A DNA stretch of 64,000 nt from Clostridium_AD sp050717515 (GCF_050717515.1 NZ_JBOITL010000039.1:62001-126000), one strand, 5' to 3'. Numbered from the stretch's first letter, positions 16,803 through 24,683 are shown. Program-made: numbers and translations. Notes: generated by a model not told the origin, from the sequence alone.

Positions 16803-16846
16803 ATCATCTAAAAAAGCAACTAGTAAGTATGCCATCTTTTTAGATG
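16803..16846 (-). repeat. Hairpin repeat in the pilC leader
   Basis: CATCTAAAAAAG (16805-16816) pairs with the inverse arm ending at 16846. The arm and loop share about 30 bp with 26347-26378 (AACTAGTAAGTATGC and the adjoining A tract). Both copies lie just upstream of a minus-strand start codon (pilC and rlmL). Confidence 0.6.
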
Positions 16847-16848
16847 CC

Positions 16849-18528
16849 TTATTTAAAATTATAGCTGTGAGTAGCATTTACAAATTCTTCTATTGAGGTT
16901 ACCCCTCTGCGCACTGCGTCGCTACAACTCTCCATAAATGAATCAGATTTTTTTTCACTGCAATATTTCCAAAGCTCATCACTTATGCCACTTCTTGCTA
17001 TAATGGATTTATGAACACTATCTAACTTTAGTAATTCATATACCACTGTTCTACCTTTATATCCAGTCTCATTACATTTGTTGCAACCTGCTCCTTTATA
17101 TATTTTCTCACCCCTATTAAATCCTAAATGCTGAAATTCTTCATTAGTAATCTCATATTCAATTTTACAAAAGCAACATAATTTCCTTATTAATCTCTGA
17201 GCAAGTACTACAACTAATGAATCCGCAACTAGATATGATGGAATACCCATATCTATTAGCCTAGATATAGATGTAACAGCATCATTTGTATGAAGAGTTG
17301 TTAATACTAAGTGTCCTGTTATTGATGCCCTCACTGCAATTTGTGCCGTCTCTTCATCTCTTATTTCTCCAAGCATTATCACATCTGGATCTTGCCTCAA
17401 TATACTTCGGAGTCCAGTTGAAAAAGTAAGACCCGCTTTATTGTTTACGTTTACTTGATTAATTCTAGGCATATTATATTCTATTGGGTCTTCTATGGTA
17501 ATGATATTTTTACTTTTACTATTAATCTCATTTAGTAGTGCATATAGTGTTGTTGATTTTCCGCTTCCTGTGGGTCCTGCCACGACAATCATTCCATGAG
17601 AAAGTTTTAATATATCCTTTAAAATCATAACTTTATCAGAGCTAAAGCCTAATGAGTCTAAATTAATAAATCTCTCTAACTTGTATAAAACCCTTATAAC
17701 TAACTTTTCTCCATACATTGTTGGAAGGGAGGATACCCTAAAATCATAGTCTGTTCCATCTATATTTTCAGTTATCTTACCATCTTGTGGAATTAATTTA
17801 GTGGCTATATCCATGTTTGCCATTATTTTTATTCTTGTACATAGGGATTTATATACATTGCTTGGAATTTGATTTATTTCACTAAGAATTCCATCTACTC
17901 TCATTCTTAGTATTGCAAATTTCTTAAAGGGTTCTAGATGAATGTCGCTGGCTTCTGCATTTACGGCTTGCTTTAACAAGGAGTTTGTTATTCTTATAAC
18001 CGGGGCATTTTCAGTCGAAAATTCTGAATGCGCCTCTTCATTTTTTTCACTTTCCTCTAACATATATTCTTTTCTCATTTCTTCAACTGCCACATCCACA
18101 ATTTGTTTTCCATAGCAGTTTTCAATGGCCTCTGAAATATTACTAGCTAGTGCAAAGAATACTTTGATTTTTTTGTTTGTAATAAATTTAAGCTCATCAA
18201 TAACTTTTATTTCAAATGGATTTGAAAAAGCAACATGCACTTCATTACTATTATCATAAAAGGGTATTACCCCATACCTATTAGCTACCTCCTTGGATAT
18301 TAGTTTAAATGCTTGATTTTTTTTACTATTAGATTCCAGATCCGTATAAGATATGTTAAAATCATTCTCTACTATTAAAATAAGCTGATTTAAATCTATT
18401 TTTATGTCCCGTAGAATTATTTGTTCTTCACTGCAATTGTTCTTAAGTGAAATCGCCTTTACTTCTTTATACTCTTCCTCTGTAATTAGGTTTTTGTCTA
18501 ATAATAATTGGAGTAGATTTTTTTTCAT
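16849..18528 (-). CDS. pilB: Type IV pilus assembly ATPase PilB
   Basis: A 559-residue hexameric extension ATPase. An N-terminal MshEN/GspE_N-type domain (about 1-150) is followed by the catalytic domain with AEASDIHLEP, Walker A GPTGSGKST near residue 318, Asp box ITIEDPIEY, Walker B VIMLGEIRD with its glutamates, and the His box TGHLVLTTLHTNDA. A four-cysteine zinc site (CCFC...CNKC) near residue 445-465 is complete. It drives filament growth with PilC. It is the first gene of the operon; a promoter and two Spo0A boxes lie upstream. A retraction ATPase (PilT) is not found here. Confidence 0.95.
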   Translation of the reverse strand: MKKNLLQLLLDKNLITEEEYKEVKAISLKNNCSEEQIILRDIKIDLNQLILIVENDFNISYTDLESNSKKNQAFKLISKEVANRYGVIPFYDNSNEVHVAFSNPFEIKVIDELKFITNKKIKVFFALASNISEAIENCYGKQIVDVAVEEMRKEYMLEESEKNEEAHSEFSTENAPVIRITNSLLKQAVNAEASDIHLEPFKKFAILRMRVDGILSEINQIPSNVYKSLCTRIKIMANMDIATKLIPQDGKITENIDGTDYDFRVSSLPTMYGEKLVIRVLYKLERFINLDSLGFSSDKVMILKDILKLSHGMIVVAGPTGSGKSTTLYALLNEINSKSKNIITIEDPIEYNMPRINQVNVNNKAGLTFSTGLRSILRQDPDVIMLGEIRDEETAQIAVRASITGHLVLTTLHTNDAVTSISRLIDMGIPSYLVADSLVVVLAQRLIRKLCCFCKIEYEITNEEFQHLGFNRGEKIYKGAGCNKCNETGYKGRTVVYELLKLDSVHKSIIARSGISDELWKYCSEKKSDSFMESCSDAVRRGVTSIEEFVNATHSYNFK

Positions 18529-18559
18529 GTTATTATTTTACCTTTTCTTATATTAAATT

Positions 18560-18589
18560 TTTATAGGATCCTTTTGTAATTTTTGTCCA
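18560..18589 (-). promoter_or_regulatory. Predicted SigA promoter of the pilus operon
   Basis: On the minus strand TGGACA (18589-18584; one mismatch to TTGACA) is separated by 18 bp from TATAAA (18565-18560). Transcription would start near 18553, leaving a 25-nt leader before pilB. The upstream flank carries the tandem Spo0A boxes. The promoter is inferred from consensus only. Confidence 0.5.
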
Positions 18590-18614
18590 CTTTTATAATT
18601 TTATTCACCTTTTA

Positions 18615-18678
18615 GGTCAGAAATTTTCGACAAAATAAAAAACATTGGTCAGAAGTTTTCGACAAAATAAAAAGCAAC
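18615..18678 (-). promoter_or_regulatory. Tandem 32-bp repeat with two perfect Spo0A boxes
   Basis: Two directly adjoining 32-bp units (18615-18646 and 18647-18678) differ at few positions. Each holds TTTTGTCGAAAA on the minus strand (18635-18624 and 18667-18656), containing the Spo0A core TGTCGAA. The boxes are three helical turns apart, so on one face of the helix, about 70 and 103 bp upstream of the predicted transcription start of pilB. The second unit runs into the dapF terminator. Confidence 0.65.
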
Positions 18679-18707
18679 TGCGCTATTGTTAAATAGACAG
18701 TTGCTTT
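18664..18707 (-). terminator. Intrinsic terminator after dapF
   Basis: Arms AAAGCAACTG (18671-18680) and CAGTTGCTTT (18698-18707), extended by an inner CTATT/AATAG pairing, are followed on the minus strand by TTTTTATTTTG. It ends the dapF transcript and isolates the pilus operon. Confidence 0.85.
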
Positions 18708-18736
18708 AAATCATCACCTTCTGAAATGTCATTAAA

Positions 18737-19567
18737 TTAATTTAGAAAAAAACATCCTTCAAAGGTTACTTCTGCTGGACCTGTCATCAGAACCTCGTCT
18801 TTAGCAATCTCTACGTTAAGCACTCCACCGGGAACCTGTACCTCTACGCTTTTATCAATATATCCCAGTATGCTTGCTGCTACCACAGATGCACAACTAC
18901 CCGTACCACAGGCTAAGGTAGGTCCTGCACCTCTTTCCCAAGTTTTGACCCTTATGATACCTCTTCCTACTATTTCGCAAAAATTTACATTTGTTTTTTC
19001 TGGGAATAGACTGTGTCTTTCAATATGCTTCCCTTCCTCAACCTGATAATCTTCCTGCGTTCCAAAAACAATAGTATGTGGTACTCCCATAAACAATGAA
19101 GTAATGTAATACTCTTTATGGTTAGCCTCTATCTTTTTATTAATTATTTCAGACCCAGATAACGCAGGAATACTACTAGGATTAAAATTATATTTCCCCA
19201 TATTTATAGTTACACTTTCCGCTCTTCCATTTTTAATGCATATATTGGCTAGCTTTACGCCATCACCCGTTTCTATTTTCATGCTTTCTTGCTCTACATA
19301 TTTTTTTTCAAAAACGTACTTCGCAAAGCACCTTATGCCATTTCCACACATAGATGCATAAGAACCATCAGCATTAATAATTATCATCTGAATATCTGCT
19401 ATATTACTTTTTGTAACTATTAAAATCCCATCTGCACCTATTCCAAAATGTCTATCACAAAGTTTTATGGCCAATCCTTCCAAATTAGCATATTTGCCAT
19501 CAAAATCTTCAATAACAATAAAATCATTTCCCGTTCCCTGCATTTTTGTAAAATTTATAATTTCCAA
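18737..19567 (-). CDS. dapF: Diaminopimelate epimerase
   Basis: A 276-residue PLP-independent racemase converting LL- to meso-diaminopimelate for lysine and peptidoglycan. The two catalytic cysteines are in ASMCGNGIRC (near residue 74) and LACGTGSCAS (near 220). TKMQGTGNDF at the start and PHTIVFG are family blocks. The start is a TTG at 19567-19565, 7 nt after AAGGAGGAG, and gives the usual family length; a longer ATG-initiated frame adds 14 Arg-rich residues and would put that SD inside the gene. It stands alone between the pilus operon and the divergent rqcH. Confidence 0.95.
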   Translation of the reverse strand: MEIINFTKMQGTGNDFIVIEDFDGKYANLEGLAIKLCDRHFGIGADGILIVTKSNIADIQMIIINADGSYASMCGNGIRCFAKYVFEKKYVEQESMKIETGDGVKLANICIKNGRAESVTINMGKYNFNPSSIPALSGSEIINKKIEANHKEYYITSLFMGVPHTIVFGTQEDYQVEEGKHIERHSLFPEKTNVNFCEIVGRGIIRVKTWERGAGPTLACGTGSCASVVAASILGYIDKSVEVQVPGGVLNVEIAKDEVLMTGPAEVTFEGCFFLN

Positions 19568-19710
19568 ATAGCTCCTCCTTCTTGCAATACACCTAGTACG
19601 ACTTTTCAATAATTTTCTTTAATGGTATAATATAAATATAACTTAACTTATTAATATTATATTATATAATGTGTTATTTACAAAGCATAAGTGTATAAAT
19701 TTATAAAGTT

Positions 19711-19733
19711 TTAACAACATTTCAGAAGGAAAG
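19711..19733 (+). repeat. Half copy of the 108-bp dispersed repeat, supplying an RBS
   Basis: TTAACAACATTTCAGAAGGA matches the first 20 bp of the 108-bp element with one change. Its AGAAGGAAAGGG part is the only Shine-Dalgarno-like sequence ahead of the rqcH ATG at 19744. This fragment therefore appears to have been taken over as, or to imitate, a ribosome binding site. Confidence 0.55.
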
Positions 19734-19743
19734 GGTGATATGT

Positions 19744-21483
19744 ATGGCATTAGATGGAATTTATTTATCTAGCCTCATTGAGGAAATAAAAGATGTTATT
19801 ATAGATTGCAGAGTTGATAAAGTAACCCAACCAGAAAAAGATGAAATCATATTAAGTTTTAAAAAGAATAGAAAAATATATAAGCTATTAATAAGTTCAA
19901 GTTCAAACTATCCCAGAATCCATTTTACAGAATTTAATAAAGATAACCCAGCACAAGCACCTATATTTTGTATGGTTTTAAGGAAATATTTAAATACTGC
20001 AACGGTTTTAGATGTAAGACAAATAAACTCAGATAGGTTGCTAATTATAGACTTTAAAAGTAGTGATGAATTAGGCTTTGATAGTGTCTACTCACTTATA
20101 ATTGAAATAATGGGTAGGCATAGTAATATTAGCTTAGTCCGTACCCGTGACAATTTAGTTATGGATAGCATAAAGCACGTTACAGCAGATGTTAACACTT
20201 TTAGAGTTTTATTTACTGGTGTGGATTATGCATACCCTCCTATTTCTACAAAACTAGATCCTTTTAATTTTAGTTATGATGATTTCTATGAGTATATAAC
20301 TACTAAAGAAATACAATTCAAAGAAAAATTCTTTACAGGTACTTTCACAGGAATAAGTTCTAAACTCTCCTCTGAACTCTTGTATAGGTATTCTTCTCAA
20401 TATACTGATTTTGATTTAGAACATGCCAAACACATTTATGACTTTACAGCAAATATTTTTAAATCACTATCTAAAAATACTTTTTTAGCTTCCTATACTG
20501 TGAAAGGTAAACTAGAAGATTTCCATTGTGTTAAGCTTACCTCTTTAAAAGATTGTGAATGCGAAGAGTATGATTCACCCTCTAAATTAATAGAAAATTT
20601 TTATTTTCAAAAGGATAACCATGACAGGTTAAATACTAAAAGCGCAAGCCTTCAAAAAATAGTTCATAACAATATTAATCGTTGTGATAAAAAGGTAAAA
20701 ATACTTGTGGAGACCTTAAAAGAATGTGATACTAAAGGCTCTTATATGTTAAATGGTGAACTCTTAACTGCTAATATATACTCTCTTAAAAAGGGTGACA
20801 AATTTGCTGATCTTGTGAATTATTATAGTGAAAATGGGGAGTCCATAAAAATCAAACTTGATGAAAATAAAACTCCCTCACAAAATATTCAGTACTACTA
20901 CAAAAAATATAATAAATTTAAGATAGCAGAGGAAATGGCCACAATTCAAATGGAACTTACTGAAAACGAATTGAAATATCTACATTCTGTACTTACTAAC
21001 ATAATAAATGTAGAAAACTATAATGGAATTGAAGATATTAAAAATGAATTAATAGAAACTGACTATATTGCATTAAAAAAACACACTAAAGGTAAAAATA
21101 AAAAGACAAAGGCAACTAAGCCTATGCACTTTGTTTCAAGTGATGGCATTGATATTTATGTAGGTAGAAATAATATTCAAAATGATTTCCTAACATTAAA
21201 ACTTGCCCATAAAAATGATATGTGGCTTCACACAAAGGAAATTCCAGGTTCTCACGTTATTATTAAAAATTTTGGTGATATACCTGAAACCACACTACTA
21301 GAAGCTGGCAACTTATCAGCATTTTTTAGTAAATCTAAAAACTCTTCTAGTGTGCCTGTTGATTATACTCAGGTTAAAAATGTAAAGAAGCCTTCTGGTG
21401 CAAAACCTGGAATGGTTATTTACTCTACAAATAAAACTATGTATATAACACCTTGCGAAAGTACTTTAAAAAGGGTTGAATAA
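19744..21483 (+). CDS. rqcH: Ribosome quality control factor RqcH (NFACT/FbpA family)
   Basis: A 579-residue Rqc2/NEMF-family protein. In Bacillus it binds obstructed 50S subunits and recruits tRNA-Ala to add alanine tails that mark nascent chains for degradation. Seen are the N-terminal NFACT-N region (MALDGIYLSSLIEEI, then PRIHFTE and FCMVLRKYL), a coiled-coil middle, and the NFACT-R domain with VGRNNIQNDFLTLKLAHKNDMWLH and PGSHVII. The DR motif for tRNA handling lies in the NFACT-N region. The ATG at 19744 is chosen over GTG at 19735 because the protein then starts as in homologues. It is one of the few plus-strand genes in the left half. Older names are fibronectin-binding protein or Fbp54. 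Confidence 0.93.
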   Translation: MALDGIYLSSLIEEIKDVIIDCRVDKVTQPEKDEIILSFKKNRKIYKLLISSSSNYPRIHFTEFNKDNPAQAPIFCMVLRKYLNTATVLDVRQINSDRLLIIDFKSSDELGFDSVYSLIIEIMGRHSNISLVRTRDNLVMDSIKHVTADVNTFRVLFTGVDYAYPPISTKLDPFNFSYDDFYEYITTKEIQFKEKFFTGTFTGISSKLSSELLYRYSSQYTDFDLEHAKHIYDFTANIFKSLSKNTFLASYTVKGKLEDFHCVKLTSLKDCECEEYDSPSKLIENFYFQKDNHDRLNTKSASLQKIVHNNINRCDKKVKILVETLKECDTKGSYMLNGELLTANIYSLKKGDKFADLVNYYSENGESIKIKLDENKTPSQNIQYYYKKYNKFKIAEEMATIQMELTENELKYLHSVLTNIINVENYNGIEDIKNELIETDYIALKKHTKGKNKKTKATKPMHFVSSDGIDIYVGRNNIQNDFLTLKLAHKNDMWLHTKEIPGSHVIIKNFGDIPETTLLEAGNLSAFFSKSKNSSSVPVDYTQVKNVKKPSGAKPGMVIYSTNKTMYITPCESTLKRVE

Positions 21484-21595
21484 AAAATAGGAACGTGACC
21501 TATGGAAATTCCATACTAACGATGTATCTACATCATCCAAGGAAAAGTTCTTGCGCTTCGGTGAAACGGAATCAAATAGTATGTATTTTAACAAT

Positions 21596-21637
21596 AGAAA
21601 AAGCAACCCAAAATCAACGGGTTTGATTTTGGGTTGC
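21596..21637 (-). terminator. Intrinsic terminator of the metallo-hydrolase transcript
   Basis: A 15-bp stem GCAACCCAAAATCAA (21603-21617) and its complement (21623-21637) with a 5-nt loop is followed on the minus strand by TTTTTCT. It ends the two-gene unit 21661-23047 and faces the 3' end of rqcH. Confidence 0.85.
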
Positions 21638-21660
21638 AAAAAATAAAACATGCTAATTAT

Positions 21661-22362
21661 TTAAGATACCTCAACTACATTAAAGCCTTCTTTTTGTGCT
21701 TCATCCACAAAATTAGTTTCATCAATATGCATACAATAAACTTGTTTTCTATATTCTTTTGGAATGATTTCACTTAAAACTCTTAATGATGTGTGAACAT
21801 TACCATCAAAATCATTAAGGCATGTATCATGATATATTAGATTACCTAACTTTAAAAAAGGAATTACATCTAAATTAGTCTCATATGTGTCTCCACTATA
21901 GAAAATATCATTTCCTTTATCAAATTTTAAGATATACGAATAGGTGTTAACTGCTTTAGAATGCTTAGTTAACGAAGGTGAAAATTCTAATTCTAAAGAA
22001 TCAATTCTTCTATTTTCAGTATCAATGATAATAAAACTCTGGTTTTCAATTAAACCAACAAGTTCTAAAAAATTTCTTATTTTATCTTTCTCATAAAAGT
22101 AAACCTTTGTCACTATTTTATATTTCCAATAGCAAAATCCAATGAAGCTACCTAATGAACCTATGTGGTCTGAATGCATATGGGTAATCAAAACATGTAC
22201 ATTTTTTATTTCCTCAATTAAATCTTTTTCAACAATTGTTTTAAATACAGCATCTCCACAATCTAACAGTAAAAGTGTTTCATTTTTTATCATGTAAGCA
22301 GAAGTATTTCCTTCATTAGTAGTATATCCTGCTCCTCTTCCAAGGAATTTCAGTCTATTCAT
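21661..22362 (-). CDS. MBL-fold metallo-hydrolase (ribonuclease Z-like)
   Basis: A 233-residue metallo-beta-lactamase fold protein. The metal-binding THMHSDHIGS motif (HxHxDH) is near residue 64-73, later ligands are in YSGDTYET and IYHDTCL, and a C-terminal MHIDE. The layout is closest to ribonuclease Z and other short nuclease/phosphodiesterase members, but the extended exosite arm of true RNase Z is not evident. Substrate is unknown. It lies 28 bp downstream of the 2H phosphoesterase gene with a good AGGAGTGATGAT site, so both are likely one operon with related nucleotide or RNA-end chemistry. Confidence 0.75.
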   Translation of the reverse strand: MNRLKFLGRGAGYTTNEGNTSAYMIKNETLLLLDCGDAVFKTIVEKDLIEEIKNVHVLITHMHSDHIGSLGSFIGFCYWKYKIVTKVYFYEKDKIRNFLELVGLIENQSFIIIDTENRRIDSLELEFSPSLTKHSKAVNTYSYILKFDKGNDIFYSGDTYETNLDVIPFLKLGNLIYHDTCLNDFDGNVHTSLRVLSEIIPKEYRKQVYCMHIDETNFVDEAQKEGFNVVEVS

Positions 22363-22390
22363 ATCATCACTCCTAAAAAGTTATTTGACG

Positions 22391-23047
22391 TTATATTTCA
22401 AACCTTTCATATACATTAATCTTAAAACTATCTGGAGTAAGAATAAAATGTCCTACATCAATATAATTGGGTTTACTTATACCTAAAGGTTTACTTTTTT
22501 TAAAAATATTTAATAGTTCTTGAGTTTGTTCAGGTGAAATCTTTTCTAAGAAACGACAAATAGTAGCATGTGCCCCCCAAGGAAATTTAAGCTCAATTCC
22601 ATATTCATGTGCATATCCAATTATTTTACTTGCATTTTCAAAAAAAGCGAGATTAGGAATTCCCCCAACAATTCCGCTATCTTGATTCATCAAGCACTCA
22701 TAATACTCTATTTCTACTTTCTTGATTAATGAAGAGTTATTACAAACTATACTGGAGAGATTCTCTAACTTCTCTTTTACAGGGCTAAAACCATCTACCA
22801 CTTGATACGTAGCTAACGTAGTGTGCATGTTGCTCCTGTCATATTTAATGGAAGAAGTGACTTGACTAATTTTTTCAGTAAACTTCTCTACACCAATCAT
22901 TATATTCTCTGAATGTCTAAGAGCAATAATATATCCTCCTTTATTATCAGATATTTGTGGGATTAGTCCCTCTGCCTGGATTTTAGATGTATCTCTAAAC
23001 TCAGCATATATCTTTTCCTGTTTCGCAAGGAATTCGTGAAAAACCAT
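22391..23047 (-). CDS. 2H phosphoesterase / 2'-5' RNA ligase-like protein
   Basis: A 218-residue protein with two HxT/HxTI-type motifs of the 2H superfamily: MHTTLATYQV near residue 95 and AHATICRFLE near residue 167. These paired histidines hydrolyse cyclic or 2'-5' phosphodiester bonds in RNA ends and nucleotides. The protein begins KQEKIYAEFRDTS and has a 95-residue N-terminal portion before the first motif, longer than the LigT core. Which substrate it handles cannot be read. The start follows GAGAGGTGATTAA. It is the first gene of a two-gene unit with an MBL-fold hydrolase, in an accessory patch with repeats upstream. Confidence 0.7.
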   Translation of the reverse strand: MVFHEFLAKQEKIYAEFRDTSKIQAEGLIPQISDNKGGYIIALRHSENIMIGVEKFTEKISQVTSSIKYDRSNMHTTLATYQVVDGFSPVKEKLENLSSIVCNNSSLIKKVEIEYYECLMNQDSGIVGGIPNLAFFENASKIIGYAHEYGIELKFPWGAHATICRFLEKISPEQTQELLNIFKKSKPLGISKPNYIDVGHFILTPDSFKINVYERFEI

Positions 23048-23228
23048 TTAATCACCTCTCATTCAAATCGATTTTTACCTCCTTCGTAAAATTTTGTTTG
23101 CAATATTTTTCTAATTTATATCTATGCTTATTATCATTATAGTTAAAAGGATCAATTTTAATGAATGATATTTATTATAAGCAAACTCTATGACTGTTTA
23201 TTTTGCTTACTATACTCCGTCATAAAAT

Positions 23229-23307
23229 ACGACTACGAAACAACTTATAGATAGATTGCACCATTTAATACCAAAAACAACATTCAATTATGTATTTTGT
23301 ATCCATA
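23229..23307 (+). repeat. 80-bp direct repeat, copy 1
   Basis: About 80 bp starting ACGACTACGAAACAACTTAT and ending in a GTATCCATA-type sequence is repeated at 24604-24683 with few changes. Its right end runs directly into the palindromic repeat at 23305. No ORF spans it. Confidence 0.8.
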
Positions 23308-23379
23308 GCAAACACAAACTTCCAGTTTATGTCACGACCTCGGGGAACGTAATAATAACTGGAAGTTATTGTTTGCTAT
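23305..23379 (+). repeat. 75-bp palindromic repeat, copy 1
   Basis: ATAGCAAACA at the left end is the inverse of TGTTTGCTAT at the right end, and AAACTTCCAGTTTATGTCACG pairs imperfectly with the right arm. The central loop is CCTCGGGGAA. A second copy lies at 23866-23939. The pairing would make a long hairpin in RNA or DNA. Confidence 0.8.
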
Positions 23380-23427
23380 TAAGGAATTCTAATGGGATTT
23401 CAATATTTCTGCTCTTCTTATTTCAAG

Positions 23428-23649
23428 TCACGCAGGAGAAAGTCCATAAATGCCATTTTGAAGATTACTAACAAATCTATCTGGTTTCTTACCCACAGTA
23501 TCTGGATCTAATATTCCCTCTGTGAATTTTGAAAGATAATACTTTAAATTTTCTTCTAACTCTGTTCCTTCTAAAGTTAATTTTTCACTTTTAAAATTAG
23601 ATAAAATCAGCACTTGTTCAGTCAAACATTTTTTAAGTTGTGTTTTCAT
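23428..23649 (-). CDS. Small hypothetical protein between palindromic repeats
   Basis: A 73-residue acidic/neutral protein with no family I recognise. It contains LTLEGTELEENLKYYLSKFTEGILDP, predicted helical, and ends NGIYGLSPA. A GGGGGGAACTGA site precedes the ATG, which argues for a real gene. There is no signal peptide, membrane helix or metal motif. It is flanked on both sides by copies of the 75-bp palindrome (23305-23379 and 23866-23939), with 380-400 bp of non-coding DNA on each side. It may be a short accessory gene, the remnant of a longer one or the cargo of a small mobile unit. Confidence 0.45.
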   Translation of the reverse strand: MKTQLKKCLTEQVLILSNFKSEKLTLEGTELEENLKYYLSKFTEGILDPDTVGKKPDRFVSNLQNGIYGLSPA

Positions 23650-24055
23650 TCAGTTCCCCCCACCTTTTTTTATCAGTATTAAATACCATTATTCAAATAT
23701 CGCAAATTAATATTGATTAAAAATTTATGAATATTGCGTACTAATGTCATATTATTTTCTCAGTTTATTTAAAAAAAGCATAACTTTAAATCTTCTCATC
23801 ATTATAATTCCATAATCCTAGATGTCCATTTACTTCTAGCGGTTAAAATCCTGCTTTTTTTATAAATAGCAAACATAAACTTTCATTTTATGTCACGACA
23901 TCGAGGGACGTAACAATAACTGGAAGTTATTGTTTGCTAAATAAGTTGGGTCGAACTTTTAGAATATTGTGAATCAACTTAAGTCTATATGCTATATTAT
24001 TCCACACATTTAAAACTCTTAAATTGCAAATTAGAATTTACATGCTAATAGAACT
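23650..24055. repeat. Non-coding stretch with palindromic repeat copy 2
   Basis: This 406-bp stretch has no supported gene. At 23866-23939 it holds the second copy of the 75-bp palindrome, which keeps TGTCACG, GGGACGTAA and the ending ACTGGAAGTTATTGTTTGCT of copy 1. The remainder is AT-rich and contains nothing further I can name. Confidence 0.75.
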
Positions 24056-24532
24056 TTAAGATTGCATTAAATTTCTAAGAAAGTCAGCTGTTGATAAAAC
24101 TTCTTTAATATTTTTTTCGTTCTTCATATTTAATTTTACATATTGCATAATTTTTCTAATATCAGTTAATGAATTTTCAAATAACTCATTCATCCAATTA
24201 TATTTTGGAAAAAGCCACACATGAAAGTGGTTTGAACGTTCTTCTTGAATAATAACTACTTCATTGATATCACTAATCTCATTTAAAGCTAATCTAGATT
24301 TATATATCAGGTTAGTAAGCTCTGTTACTTCATCTAAAGTAAATTGAGCAATTGATCTTAGATGTTTTTTTGATGCTATGATGAGAAAGCCCTTTAGAGG
24401 AATTTCTAAATCTTGCTGTATAAAAAAATTCTCTGTTTCCTTTATGATTCCGCCTGGAGGTATAATATTACCTTTACCTATTTCACAACCAATACATTCA
24501 GACTTCCACTCATTATTCATAAAATCTTTCAT
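24056..24532 (-). CDS. HIT-family hydrolase-like protein
   Basis: A 158-residue histidine triad protein. The NHFHVWLFP segment near residue 101 gives the H-x-H-x-x catalytic pattern (without the usual third histidine in its standard place), and an upstream CIGC pair at residues 15-18 resembles the zinc-type CxxC of HIT proteins. The central helix EVVIIQEERSNHF fits the fold. HIT proteins cleave nucleotide phosphoramidates or dinucleoside polyphosphates. It lies alone between the two copies of the 80-bp direct repeat. The incomplete triad means enzyme activity should not be assumed. Confidence 0.65.
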   Translation of the reverse strand: MKDFMNNEWKSECIGCEIGKGNIIPPGGIIKETENFFIQQDLEIPLKGFLIIASKKHLRSIAQFTLDEVTELTNLIYKSRLALNEISDINEVVIIQEERSNHFHVWLFPKYNWMNELFENSLTDIRKIMQYVKLNMKNEKNIKEVLSTADFLRNLMQS

Positions 24533-24603
24533 TATAATTCACTCCTTCTTTTTCTATATCTATAAATAAATACGAACCAGAATTGTTAAAGTTACAATAT
24601 TCT

Positions 24604-24683
24604 ACGACTACGAAACAACTTATAGATGGATTATACCATTTAATACCATGAAATAACATTCAATTATGTATTTTGTAACCATA
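24604..24683 (+). repeat. 80-bp direct repeat, copy 2
   Basis: This copy matches 23229-23307 over about 80 bp, with an extra base or two in the middle. The pair encloses the small ORF, both palindromes and the HIT gene, so the whole 1.4-kb segment is framed by direct repeats. Unlike copy 1 it is not followed by a palindrome. Confidence 0.8.

Noticed and set aside
18615..18678. CRISPR or insertion sequence for the 32-bp tandem repeat
   Set aside because: Only two adjoining units exist with no spacers, and no transposase or cas gene is near.
12093..18720. c-di-GMP riboswitch ahead of the pilus operon
   Set aside because: Clostridial pilus operons can carry one, but the 18530-18720 leader shows only the dapF terminator, Spo0A-box repeats and a promoter, with none of the conserved riboswitch core.
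19568..19609. ATG start at 19609 for dapF
   Set aside because: It adds 14 Arg-rich residues and places a strong SD within the coding region; the TTG after that SD fits the family length.
23305..23379. Intrinsic terminator for the 75-bp palindrome
   Set aside because: The stem is very long with an imperfect, GC-marked loop and there is no T tract on either side; the second copy points to a repeat element instead.
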